Part shown: one piece after another, positions 1 to 6,376 of the stretch | How positions within the stretch are numbered: the first letter of the stretch is position 1 | How the letters are laid out: the number at the start of each line of letters is the position of its first letter | From: AC-37 sp034663685 | GTDB lineage: Bacteria; Actinomycetota; Thermoleophilia; Solirubrobacterales; Thermoleophilaceae | Assembly (NCBI GenBank): GCA_034663685.1 | Contig: JAXDJC010000151.1 | Location: forward strand, 1 to 12,958 | Direction: 5' to 3' | Length of the DNA: 12,958 nucleotides | Notes under the pieces: generated by a model | Seen by the model: only the letters and a program-made list of their open reading frames with translations | Told to the model about the DNA's origin: nothing | The model's database searches: none | Made by a program: the position numbers and the translations under genes

Positions 1-613
1 CGATCTCGAGCACCGACACGTCGAACGTGCCGCCGCCGAGGTCGAAGACGAGGATCGTCTGGTCGGCCTCCTTGTCGAGCCCGTACGCGAGCGCTGCCGC
101 GGTGGGCTCGTTGATGATGCGCTTGACGTCGAGCCCGGCGACCTTGCCGGCATCCTTGGTGGCCTGGCGCTGGTCGTCGTTGAAGTACGCGGGCACGGTG
201 ATGACCGCGCTGTCCACGCTCTCGCCCAGGTACGCCTCGGCGTCGGTCTTCAGCTTCTGGAGGATCATCGCGCTGATCTCCGGCGGCGAGTACTGCTGAC
301 CGCCGGCCTCCACGCGCGCGTCGCCGTTCGGTCCGCTCACGACCTTGAACGGCACCATCGTCTCCTCCTCCTTCACCTCGGCGGCCTTGCGGCCCATGAA
401 GCGCTTGATGGAGAAGACGGTGTTCTCGGGGTTGGTCACGGCCTGGCGCTTGGCCACCGTGCCCACGAGGCGCTCGCCGCCGCTCGTGAAGGCGACTACG
501 GAGGGCGTCGTGCGGGCGCCCTCTGCGTTCTCGACCACGGTGGGATCGCCGCCGTCGAGGACCGCCATGCACGAGTTGGTCGTGCCCAGGTCGATTCCGA
601 TCGTTCTGCCCAT
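1..613 (-). CDS. dnaK: Molecular chaperone DnaK (Hsp70), N-terminal 204 residues, truncated by window edge
   Basis: This is the start of the ATP-dependent Hsp70 chaperone DnaK, which binds unfolded cytoplasmic proteins and works with DnaJ and GrpE. Reading from an ATG at 613 down, the protein begins MGRTIGIDLGTTNS, the phosphate-1 loop of the actin-like ATPase fold. It continues through NPENTVFSIKRFMGRK, VITVPAYFNDDQRQATKDAG and INEPTAAALAYGLD, and ends in the phosphate-2 loop DLGGGTFD (about residues 191-198). Only the first subdomains of the nucleotide-binding domain are present; a full DnaK has about 600-640 residues, so the rest lies left of position 1. The ATG directly precedes the conserved N-terminus and has purine-rich AAGGAA (5 nt away) and AAGGAG (12 nt away) upstream. 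It faces away from the window, so grpE/dnaJ partners, if linked, would be off the left edge. No frameshift was seen. Confidence 0.97.
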   Translation of the reverse strand, partial: MGRTIGIDLGTTNSCMAVLDGGDPTVVENAEGARTTPSVVAFTSGGERLVGTVAKRQAVTNPENTVFSIKRFMGRKAAEVKEEETMVPFKVVSGPNGDARVEAGGQQYSPPEISAMILQKLKTDAEAYLGESVDSAVITVPAYFNDDQRQATKDAGKVAGLDVKRIINEPTAAALAYGLDKEADQTILVFDLGGGTFDVSVLEI

Positions 614-618
614 AGGGG

Positions 619-631
619 TTCCTTGCTCCTT
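619..631 (-). promoter_or_regulatory. Ribosome binding site of dnaK
   Basis: On the minus strand AAGGAG (626-631) and AAGGAA (619-624) lie 12 and 5 nt before the dnaK ATG. The pair supports the ATG at 613 and shows that dnaK is a leadered mRNA. Confidence 0.6.
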
Positions 632-650
632 CTCGGTTCAAATAGTCTGC

Positions 651-677
651 GCTAAGAAATCTGAGTGAGGTTTTAGC
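651..677. promoter_or_regulatory. Inverted repeat GCTAA-N17-TTAGC upstream of dnaK
   Basis: GCTAA at 651-655 is mirrored by TTAGC at 673-677, inside the most AT-rich stretch of the 136-nt region before dnaK. The flanking bases extend the similarity (CTGCGCTAA against CTGCTAA, with a 2-nt offset). The arms resemble CIRCE half-sites (TTAGC/GCTAA), but they are in the opposite order and the spacing is wrong, so this is not a CIRCE element. No HspR HAIR box (CTTGAGT-N7-ACTCAAG) is visible. It could be an operator for dnaK control or a chance match. The region also holds a 12-bp GC palindrome at 708-719. Confidence 0.25.
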
Positions 678-734
678 AGATCCGGTACGGAGCGCCCACG
701 CAGGATTCGCGGCGCCGCGCCTCCGAAGGGGGTC

Positions 735-750
735 AGGCCTCCTTTGGCCT
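735..750 (-). terminator. Short inverted repeat at the end of the transporter gene, possible weak terminator
   Basis: AGGCC (735-739) and GGCCT (746-750) form a 5-bp stem with a 6-nt loop, immediately after and touching the transporter stop codon. There is no T-run on the minus strand, so it is at best a weak or U-less terminator separating the nth-transporter unit from dnaK on the same strand. Confidence 0.25.
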
Positions 751-1625
751 CAGCCCTCCGGCAGCGGGCGCGGCGGGCGCAGACGGGGGAGTAGCTCCAC
801 CGCCACGATCGCCAGCATGATCAGCACCGCTCCGCTCCAAGCCAGGGCCGAGAGGCGGTCGTCGTTCAGCAGGTAGCCGAACAGTCCCGCGAAGGCCGGT
901 TCGCTCGCCAGGATCAGGGCCGTCCGCTCAGGGGACGCGTGCTTCTGCGCGTATGTCTGCACGAAGAAGCCGAGCGCGCTCGCCACCACCGCGGTCACGG
1001 CCAGCGCGAGCCAGACGTCGCCGCCGCGCGGCACCTCGAGCTGGCCCGCCGCTCCGGCCACCGTGGTGCAGAAGACCCCGCAGACTCCGAGCTGCACCAC
1101 GAGCAGCGCGCCGGCGTCGTGCCGCGTGGCAGCGCGGCCGGTGGCGAGGATGTGGGCGGAGAACGACACCGCGCAGAGCAGCACGAGCCCGTCGCCGGTG
1201 TTGAAGCCCCCGGTGCCGCTGAGCAGGGAGAGCCCCGCCGCCGACACGCCCGCGGCGGCCCACGCGACGCCGCCGATCCGCTCCCGGAGGACGAGCGCGG
1301 CGAGCAGCGGAGTGATCACCACGAACAGGCCGGTGATGAAGCCGGCGTTTGACGACGTGGTGTGCTCGAGCCCGAGCGTCTGGAACACGTAGCCCGCGGT
1401 GAGGAAGGCGCCCATCGCGAGCCCGGCGATCCAGCCATCGCGCGAGAGCTGCGCCAGGCCGCGGCGGAACACCACGGCCACGATCAGCGTGGCGGCGAGG
1501 AAGCGGTAGCCGAGGAAGGCCATCGCCGGCAGCTTCTCGATCGCGTTCTGCACCATCGGGAACGTGAGCCCCCAGACCGAGGCGATCCCGATCAGGGCCG
1601 CCTCGGAGATCCGCGCGCGGCTCAA
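750..1625 (-). CDS. EamA/DMT-family membrane transporter
   Basis: This is an inner-membrane drug/metabolite transporter of the EamA (DUF6/RhaT-like) family; members export or import amino acids, metabolites or drugs, and the substrate cannot be read from sequence. The predicted 291 residues match the usual length of about 300 and contain about ten hydrophobic segments in two homologous halves. Both family signatures are present. In half one TSSNAGFITGL is followed by ITPLLAALVLRER, and in half two ASPERTALILASEPAFAGLFGYLL. The start chosen is TTG at 1625, which shares bases with the TGA stop of nth (TTGA). An AAGGCG sequence lies about 10 nt upstream inside nth, and the first membrane segment follows immediately. 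Upstream in-frame codons lie within nth and read as non-membrane, Arg-rich shadow. It is probably co-transcribed and translationally coupled with nth, although the functions are unrelated. Confidence 0.9.
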   Translation of the reverse strand: MSRARISEAALIGIASVWGLTFPMVQNAIEKLPAMAFLGYRFLAATLIVAVVFRRGLAQLSRDGWIAGLAMGAFLTAGYVFQTLGLEHTTSSNAGFITGLFVVITPLLAALVLRERIGGVAWAAAGVSAAGLSLLSGTGGFNTGDGLVLLCAVSFSAHILATGRAATRHDAGALLVVQLGVCGVFCTTVAGAAGQLEVPRGGDVWLALAVTAVVASALGFFVQTYAQKHASPERTALILASEPAFAGLFGYLLNDDRLSALAWSGAVLIMLAIVAVELLPRLRPPRPLPEG

Positions 1626-2308
1626 CGGCGTACGAGCGCCTTGCCCGTGGGACAGAGGGAGAGCAGCGGGCACTCTCCGCAGCGCGGCGAGCGGGCGGTG
1701 CAGGTCCGGCGCCCGTGACGGATCAGCGCCACGTGCGCCTCGTAGGGGTCCGACCCCGCGGAGAGGCGCAGCAGCTCGTCGTGCGCCTCCTCGAGCGGCG
1801 CGTTGGCCCGCCACAGGCCGAGCCGCGCGCCCACCCGGTAGACGTGGGTGTCCACCGGCACGTCGTGCAGTCCGTACGAGAACAGCAGCACGCACGCCGC
1901 CGTCTTGCGCCCCACGCCCGGCAGCGAGCAGAGGTAGTCGCGCCCCTCGGCGAGCGGCGCTCCGGCCAGCCAGCTCAGGTCGTCGTCGCCGATCGCCCGG
2001 AGGATCTCCTGGATCCGCACCGCCTTGGTGGGCGCCAGCCCCCCGGGGCGGATCGCCTCCTCGATCGCGGCGACCGGCGCCACGCGCACGTCCTCCCAGG
2101 TGGCGAACCGCTCGCGCAGCCGTGCGTAGGCCACGTCGCGATTGCGGTCGTTGGTGTTCTGGGAGAGCACCGTGAGCACGAGCTCGTCCACGGGCGCGCG
2201 GTGCGCCAGCGGCACGGGCCGCCCGTACGCCTCGCGCAGCCGCTCGAGGATCAGGCGGAAGCGCCGCGGGGTGGCCGTGGACGGGCGCGCTGGGGCCGGA
2301 CGAGGCAT
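1622..2308 (-). CDS. nth: Endonuclease III (DNA glycosylase/AP lyase)
   Basis: This is a base-excision repair enzyme that removes oxidised pyrimidines and cleaves the abasic site. The 228 residues match the family length. Visible features in order are LTVLSQNTNDRN (about 45-56), the helix-hairpin-helix LPGVGRKTA (129-137) with catalytic Lys135, and VDTHVYR with catalytic Asp153. A C-terminal 4Fe-4S loop has Cys203-x6-Cys210-x2-Cys213-x5-Cys219, the canonical spacing. The ATG at 2308 is the only in-frame start near the conserved N-terminus. No Shine-Dalgarno sequence is evident, but TACCTT on the minus strand lies 7 nt before the ATG, which may be a -10 box of a leaderless transcript. The gene is divergent from the alpha/beta hydrolase, with 18 nt between the two starts. 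Downstream it overlaps the EamA transporter. Confidence 0.95.
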   Translation of the reverse strand: MPRPAPARPSTATPRRFRLILERLREAYGRPVPLAHRAPVDELVLTVLSQNTNDRNRDVAYARLRERFATWEDVRVAPVAAIEEAIRPGGLAPTKAVRIQEILRAIGDDDLSWLAGAPLAEGRDYLCSLPGVGRKTAACVLLFSYGLHDVPVDTHVYRVGARLGLWRANAPLEEAHDELLRLSAGSDPYEAHVALIRHGRRTCTARSPRCGECPLLSLCPTGKALVRR

Positions 2309-2326
2309 CCGTGGAAAGGTACGTGC
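2309..2326. promoter_or_regulatory. 18-nt divergent start region between nth and the hydrolase
   Basis: The start codons of nth (minus, 2308) and the hydrolase (plus, 2327) are only 18 nt apart. On the plus strand AAAGG (2315-2319), 7 nt before the GTG, is the likely Shine-Dalgarno of the hydrolase. On the minus strand the overlapping bases 2316-2321 read TACCTT, a TANNNT-type -10 box 7 nt before the nth ATG. No good -35 box is seen for either direction. The hydrolase promoter must therefore lie inside the nth coding sequence. Confidence 0.35.
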
Positions 2327-3130
2327 GTGAACGAGCGCAGCGCCGAGATCGCGGGCACCGAGGTCCACTGGCTCGAGGACGACGCGCGCACCCCGATCCT
2401 CTACGTGCACGGCGTGCCCAACTTCGCGCGCATGTGGACGCCGTTCCTCGAGCGCACCGGCGGGATCGCGCTCGACCTGCCCGGCTTCGGCCGCTCCGGC
2501 AAGGCGGCCGGGTTCGACTACTCGATCGCCGGCTACGGGGACTTCCTCGAGGAGTTCGCGGACCACCTGGGGCTCGAGCGGTTCGCCCTCGTGGTGCACG
2601 ACTGGGGCTCGGTGGGGCTCGAGCTCGCGCAGAGGCGGCCGGAGGCGGTGGAGCGGCTCGTGCTGATCGACGCCGTCCCGTTCCTGCCCGGCTACCGCTG
2701 GCACCGCACCGCGCGGATCTGGCGCACGCCGGTGGCGGGCGAGCTGTTCATGGGCTTCGCCACGCGCTGGGCCTCCAAGCGCTGGCTGCGGATCGAGAAG
2801 GCGCTGAAGCCGGACCAGGTGGACGCGTTCGTGGACGAGACCTGGGAGCACTTCGACCAGGGCACGCAGCGGGCGATCCTGAAGCTCTACCGCTCCGCCC
2901 CGCCCGACGTGCTCGAGCGGGCGGGCGACCGGCTCGGTGAGATCCACGCGCCCGCCCTCGTGATGTGGGGCGAGGAGGACCACTTCCTCCCCCCACGGCT
3001 CGCGAACGACTACGCGGACGCGCTCGGGGGCGAGACGCGCGTGGAGATCGTGCCGGGCGCGATCCACTGGCTCTGGCGCGAGCGCCCCGAGGTGATCGAC
3101 ACGGTCGCCGGTTTCATCCGCGATCACTAG
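2327..3130 (+). CDS. Alpha/beta hydrolase, haloalkane dehalogenase/epoxide hydrolase type (Asp nucleophile)
   Basis: This is a 267-residue soluble alpha/beta-hydrolase. It has the oxyanion-hole turn HGVPNF (28-33), LDLPGFGRSGK (49-59) and a nucleophile elbow VVHDWGSVG in which Asp92 takes the nucleophile position. A helical cap region (about 120-200) follows, then the acid in VMWGEEDHFLP (Asp218) and the catalytic His247 in GAIHW. An Asp nucleophile followed by Trp is the pattern of haloalkane dehalogenases, fluoroacetate dehalogenases and soluble epoxide hydrolases rather than esterases, which use Ser. The Trp after the nucleophile is a halide-binding residue in dehalogenases. Substrate remains unknown. 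GTG at 2327 is chosen because AAAGG lies 7 nt upstream and the alpha/beta core begins soon after; the longer open frame upstream is antisense to nth. The stop codon forms part of a putative -10 box for the next gene. Confidence 0.88.
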   Translation: MNERSAEIAGTEVHWLEDDARTPILYVHGVPNFARMWTPFLERTGGIALDLPGFGRSGKAAGFDYSIAGYGDFLEEFADHLGLERFALVVHDWGSVGLELAQRRPEAVERLVLIDAVPFLPGYRWHRTARIWRTPVAGELFMGFATRWASKRWLRIEKALKPDQVDAFVDETWEHFDQGTQRAILKLYRSAPPDVLERAGDRLGEIHAPALVMWGEEDHFLPPRLANDYADALGGETRVEIVPGAIHWLWRERPEVIDTVAGFIRDH

Positions 3131-3133
3131 CCT
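3128..3133 (+). promoter_or_regulatory. Putative -10 box of a leaderless promoter for the membrane-protein gene
   Basis: TAGCCT begins with the TAG stop of the hydrolase gene and ends 7 nt before the GTG at 3141. There is no Shine-Dalgarno before that GTG. The placement fits a leaderless mRNA; no clear -35 hexamer was found. Confidence 0.35.
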
Positions 3134-3140
3134 CTCGGCC

Positions 3141-4820
3141 GTGCCGTCGTCCGTCCCGGCAACCACGCCGGCGCCGGCGGCGACGAGGGGTGGATCCGCC
3201 GACGGCGGGCGCCCCGGAGGGCAGGCCGCCGCGGGCCGCCGCCGGGAGCTGGCCTGGCGCTTGGCCCCCATCGTCGTCGCAGCGCTCTCCTCGATCGCCT
3301 ACCTGATCGTGGCCCCGCGCACGGTCGACTACGCGGCCGGCGCCTATCGCGCGTTCCTCTTCGGCAAGGAGGGCATCGCGCTCTGGAACGGCAACTGGTA
3401 CAGCGGCCACCACGTGCTCGGCTACAGCGTGCTGTTCCCGCCGTTCGCGTGGCTGCTCGGGCCGAGGCTGCTCGGTGCGATCTCGGCGCTGATCGCGGCC
3501 GCGGTCTTCGGCCCGCTCGTGCAACACCACTTCGGCGACCGGGCGCGCTGGGCGGCGCTGTGGTTCGGCCTGGGCGCCACCTCGGCGCTCTGGTCGGGCC
3601 GGCTCCCGTTCCTGTTCGGCGCCACGCTCGGCCTCGCCGCGGCGCTCGCCCTTCAGCGCGAGCGCCGCTGGCTCGCGATCCTGCTCGCGCTCGCGTGCGG
3701 GTTGGCCAGCCCCGTGGCCGGCCTGTTCCTCGCCCTCGCGATGGTCGCGTATGCGGTCACGGACCTCCGCAATCGCTGGGGGATGGCCGCCGGGATGTCC
3801 GCCGCGGCTGTCCTGCCCGCGGTCCTGATCGCGCTCGCGTTCTCCGGCGAGGGGCCCGAGCCATTCGACATCGCCACGTTCTGGCCGCTGCCGCCGCTGG
3901 TCTTCGGGTTCGCGCTCCTCATGCCGCGCGAGCAGCGAACGCTGCGGGTGGGGGCGCTGCTCTACGGGGTGGCGTGCATCGCGGCATACGTGATCGACTC
4001 GCCGATGGGCGGCAACGCCGCGCGCCTGGCCGGCCTGGTCGGCGGCCCGCTGCTGCTGGCGATGGTGCTGGGCCGCCGCGAGCGGCTCAATCGACCCGCG
4101 CTCGCGTTCGCCTTCGTCTGCCTCCTGGGGTTCGTGTTCGTCCAGTGGTCGCCGCCGGTGCGCGACACGATGCACGCGGCGCAGGATCCGTCGAACCACG
4201 CCTCCTACTACAAGCCGCTGAACGCGTTCCTCGACCGCGCCGGAGGGCCGCCGGGCCGGCTGGAGATCCCGTTCACGCGCAGCCATTTCGAGGTGTACGA
4301 GGTGGCCCGCCACCACGCGATCGCGCGCGGGTGGGTGCGGCAGACGGACATCGCCCGCAACGGGATCTTCTACGGCGGCGCGCTCGACGGGACGACCTAC
4401 GGCGCGTGGCTCAGCGAGCACGGCGTGAACTGGGTGGCGCTGCCGGACGCCAAGCCCGACTACAGCTCCTACGACGAGCGCGCGCTGATCGAGGCCGGGC
4501 TCCCCTACCTCAAGCTGCGCTGGCGATCGAAGCACTGGCGCGTGTACCAGGTGACGCTTCCCCACCCGATGGTCGTCTCCCACGGCCCGGCGCGGTTCGA
4601 CCTGACCCGGATGGGCCTCGACGACCTCACCCTGCGCGCCAGCGGGCCCGGCGAGGCCACGGCCCGAATCACCTGGACGCAGTTCTGGAAGCCCGACCAC
4701 GGCTGCGTGGAGCGCGACGGCCAGTGGACGCGGGTGATCGCAGACCGCGCCGGCCCGATCCACCTGTCGATCGACTTCGCGCTCGGGCGGATCTTCTCGC
4801 GGGGGCGCCGGTGCGCCTGA
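3141..4820 (+). CDS. Polytopic integral membrane protein of unknown function, possibly GT-C-like
   Basis: I do not recognise a named family for this 559-residue protein. A charged, Ala/Gly/Pro-rich N-terminal tail (1-40) precedes a first hydrophobic helix (about 41-58). A short extracytoplasmic stretch follows with ALWNGNWYSGHHVLGYSVLFPP (about 80-101). About eight more hydrophobic segments run to about residue 336. A soluble C-terminal domain of about 220 residues ends the protein, with Trp/Tyr-rich motifs such as TTYGAWLSEHGVNWVALP (418-435) and LRWRSKHWRVYQV (459-471). A polytopic half with a WNG-WYxGHH-type first loop plus an extracytoplasmic C-terminal domain recalls lipid-linked-sugar GT-C glycosyltransferases, but no diagnostic acidic motif could be identified, so this is only a suggestion. 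GTG at 3141 lies 10 nt after the hydrolase stop and has no Shine-Dalgarno. It precedes the inositol-lipid genes, so a role in envelope glycan or lipid assembly is plausible but unproven. Confidence 0.8.
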   Translation: MPSSVPATTPAPAATRGGSADGGRPGGQAAAGRRRELAWRLAPIVVAALSSIAYLIVAPRTVDYAAGAYRAFLFGKEGIALWNGNWYSGHHVLGYSVLFPPFAWLLGPRLLGAISALIAAAVFGPLVQHHFGDRARWAALWFGLGATSALWSGRLPFLFGATLGLAAALALQRERRWLAILLALACGLASPVAGLFLALAMVAYAVTDLRNRWGMAAGMSAAAVLPAVLIALAFSGEGPEPFDIATFWPLPPLVFGFALLMPREQRTLRVGALLYGVACIAAYVIDSPMGGNAARLAGLVGGPLLLAMVLGRRERLNRPALAFAFVCLLGFVFVQWSPPVRDTMHAAQDPSNHASYYKPLNAFLDRAGGPPGRLEIPFTRSHFEVYEVARHHAIARGWVRQTDIARNGIFYGGALDGTTYGAWLSEHGVNWVALPDAKPDYSSYDERALIEAGLPYLKLRWRSKHWRVYQVTLPHPMVVSHGPARFDLTRMGLDDLTLRASGPGEATARITWTQFWKPDHGCVERDGQWTRVIADRAGPIHLSIDFALGRIFSRGRRCA

Positions 4821-4850
4821 TTGGCGAGATTCCGGGACCTTGGTTAGGCT
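4821..4850 (+). promoter_or_regulatory. Promoter of the PAP2 gene, leaderless type
   Basis: TTGGCG (4821-4826) and TAGGCT (4845-4850) are separated by 18 nt and resemble actinobacterial sigma-A-type -35 and -10 hexamers. The GTG of the next gene is 10 nt beyond the -10 box, about where transcription would start, and no Shine-Dalgarno is present. This is the clearest of the leaderless promoters in the window. It lies in the 40-nt gap between the membrane protein and the PAP2 gene. Confidence 0.5.
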
Positions 4851-4860
4851 CTGTCTCGCC

Positions 4861-5637
4861 GTGACTCGCGCTTGGTACTTGAGCAGCCGCTGGCTGCCAC
4901 AGGGTTGGTTCGACGCCCTCCGTCAGCTCGTCCTCTTCGGGGGGGCGTACTACGCCTACCGGATCGTCCGGGGCTTCGCCGACGGCCAGACGGCCATCGC
5001 GTTCGAGCACGCCCGCACGCTGGTGCACGCCGAGCGCTCGGTCGGCCTGTTCTTCGAGCCCGGGCTCCAGAACCTCCTCCTCGGGCAGACCTGGATCCGC
5101 GACGGAGCCAACTTCCTGTACGTGAACAGCCACTTCATCATCACCACGACGTTCCTCCTGTGGCTGTACCTGGCCCGCAACCACGCCTTCTACTACGTGC
5201 GGAACATGTTCATGATCGCGATGGGGCTGGCGCTCGTGATGTACGCGGTCTACCCCACCGCGCCGCCGCGGCTCCTGCCGGAGTGGGGCTTCACGGACAC
5301 CGTGGCCGACGCCGTCGGGCCGGCGGCCGAGAACACCGCCGCCGTGCTCTACAACCCGTACGCGGCCGTGCCGAGCATGCACGTGGCGTTCGCGCTGATG
5401 ATCGCCATCCCCGCGATGAAGCTCGTCACCTCGCGCGCACTCCGCTTCGCCTGGTCGCTCTACCCGGCGCTCGTGACCTTCGTCGTGGTGGTCACCGCCA
5501 ACCACTTCTGGCTCGACGCCGCGCTCGGCGCAGCGGTCGCCGGCGTCGCGGCGGTGACCGCGCACGCGGCGCTCGCCAGAGCGCGTCCCGAGGCCTGGGC
5601 ATGGCGGAGCGCGGTTCCGGCGAAGGCCGCGGCGTAG
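4861..5637 (+). CDS. PAP2-superfamily membrane phosphatase/inositol phosphotransferase-like protein (AUR1-type)
   Basis: This is a 258-residue polytopic membrane protein of the PAP2 superfamily, closest in layout to the AUR1/inositol-phosphotransferase branch. The shortened C1 region reads YPTAPPRLLP (131-140). The C2 region is AVPSMHVAF with His174, and the C3 region is ANHFWLDAALG with His215 and Asp219. The two His and the Asp form the phospho-enzyme catalytic site on the outer face. Family members hydrolyse or transfer phosphate on lipid phosphates. Next to PIP synthase and Ino1, it is the best local candidate for removing the phosphate of phosphatidylinositol phosphate or for transferring inositol phosphate; that role is inferred. 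GTG at 4861 is preferred over the in-frame TTG at 4840, because the promoter -10 box (4845-4850) would lie inside the longer version. The 3' end overlaps the next gene by 37 nt. Confidence 0.87.
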   Translation: MTRAWYLSSRWLPQGWFDALRQLVLFGGAYYAYRIVRGFADGQTAIAFEHARTLVHAERSVGLFFEPGLQNLLLGQTWIRDGANFLYVNSHFIITTTFLLWLYLARNHAFYYVRNMFMIAMGLALVMYAVYPTAPPRLLPEWGFTDTVADAVGPAAENTAAVLYNPYAAVPSMHVAFALMIAIPAMKLVTSRALRFAWSLYPALVTFVVVVTANHFWLDAALGAAVAGVAAVTAHAALARARPEAWAWRSAVPAKAAA

Positions 5638-6293
5638 CGACCGCGAGCCCCGACGGTCCGCGACGCCCGTCCGACGTGCGGACGGTGGCCGACGCGCGCG
5701 TGCTCGCCCGCAACCGGCTGATCGAGTCGCGGCTCACGCCCAACGCGATCTCGCTGGTCGGCCTCGTGGGCAACCTGATCGCCGCCGCGCTGGTCACGCA
5801 GCGCTACTTCTTCCTGGCCGGGGTCGCGTTCGTGCTCGGCTCCGTGATGGACACGCTCGACGGGCGCTACTCGCGCATGTCGGGCAAGGGCACGGCGTTC
5901 GGCGCGTTCCTCGACTCCACGCTCGACCGGCTCGAGGAGGGGATCGTGCTGGCGGCGGTGGCCGCGTACTTCTCCGCGCGCGGCGACGACCTGGCCGTGG
6001 CGGCCGTGGTGGTGACCGTCCTCGGGTCCCTGATGGTGAGCTACACGCGGGCTCGCGCGGAGGCCCTCGGGGTGGAGTGCAAGGTGGGCCTCGCGACGCG
6101 CCCCGTGAGGGTCGTTATCCTCTCTTTAGGGCTGCTGTTCGCAAGGGGGGCGTCGCTCGGCGACTTCGAGCTGCTGGCACCGGCCATCTACGTGATGGCG
6201 ATCCTGACGAGTTTCACGGTGCTCCAGCGGGTACTCCATGTTCGAGCGGCGCTCAATCGCGCTGACGACAGCCTCTCCGCACCACCCGCGTAA
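5601..6293 (+). CDS. pgsA: CDP-alcohol phosphatidyltransferase, probable phosphatidylinositol-phosphate synthase
   Basis: This is a 230-residue membrane enzyme joining a phospho-alcohol to CDP-diacylglycerol with release of CMP. The family motif D-x2-D-G-x2-A-R-x8-G-x3-D-x3-D is present as Asp84, Asp87, Gly88, Arg92, Gly101, Asp105 and Asp109, except that the usual Ala is Ser91. Several hydrophobic helices follow (about 49-65, 70-83, 112-125, 132-150, 170-185 and 192-210). The motif context (TLDGRYSR, GTAFGAFLDSTLDR) looks like actinobacterial PIP synthases, whose substrate is inositol 1-phosphate. The nearby downstream ino1 supports that choice over phosphatidylglycerol-phosphate synthase. 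The ATG at 5601 has GAGG about 7 nt upstream, within the PAP2 gene, and overlaps that gene by 37 nt in another frame, implying co-transcription and coupling. The N-terminal 25 residues are polar and low-complexity; a start further in cannot be excluded. Confidence 0.88.
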   Translation: MAERGSGEGRGVATASPDGPRRPSDVRTVADARVLARNRLIESRLTPNAISLVGLVGNLIAAALVTQRYFFLAGVAFVLGSVMDTLDGRYSRMSGKGTAFGAFLDSTLDRLEEGIVLAAVAAYFSARGDDLAVAAVVVTVLGSLMVSYTRARAEALGVECKVGLATRPVRVVILSLGLLFARGASLGDFELLAPAIYVMAILTSFTVLQRVLHVRAALNRADDSLSAPPA

Positions 6294-6318
6294 CCAGCGG
6301 AAACTGCGGGGTTTCCTT

Positions 6319-6366
6319 TAGCCTGCTTGACCCTCGGGCGCCGGGCACGCGCCCTCTGACAGGAGG
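6319..6366 (+). promoter_or_regulatory. ino1 promoter -10 box and strong Shine-Dalgarno
   Basis: TAGCCT at 6319-6324 matches the -10 boxes seen elsewhere in the window, but here it lies 52 nt before the start codon. A strong AGGAGG (6361-6366), 10 nt before the GTG at 6377, provides ribosome binding. ino1 therefore appears to have its own leadered transcript in the 83-nt gap after the PIP synthase gene. No convincing -35 box is present. Confidence 0.4.
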
Positions 6367-6376
6367 ACCCAGACAC

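Noticed and set aside
651..677. CIRCE element for HrcA upstream of dnaK
   Set aside because: The half-sites are in the reverse order (GCTAA first) and the spacer is 17 nt; canonical CIRCE is TTAGCACTC-N9-GAGTGCTAA.
708..719. 12-bp palindrome CGCGGCGCCGCG as an operator
   Set aside because: It is pure G/C, so easily produced by chance at this base composition, and no second copy or positional logic is seen.
750..1895. Longer version of the EamA transporter starting at 1895
   Set aside because: The extra 90 residues overlap conserved nth sequence and are Arg/Ala-rich, not membrane-like. The TTG at 1625 at the nth stop fits better.
1715..3130. Longer version of the hydrolase starting at 1715
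   Set aside because: The N-terminal extension is antisense to nth. The GTG at 2327 has a ribosome site and fits the alpha/beta fold.
1622..3271. Longer version of nth starting at 3271
   Set aside because: The added part is antisense to the hydrolase. The ATG at 2308 gives the normal endonuclease III length.
3114..4763. A 549-residue open frame on the minus strand opposite the large membrane protein
   Set aside because: It is Arg/Glu/His-rich low-complexity sequence with no domain, as expected for the antisense of a GC-rich gene. The plus strand has clear membrane helices.
4840..4860. TTG at 4840 as start of the PAP2 gene
   Set aside because: It would place the -10 box inside the coding sequence, adds seven residues without support, and lacks a ribosome site.
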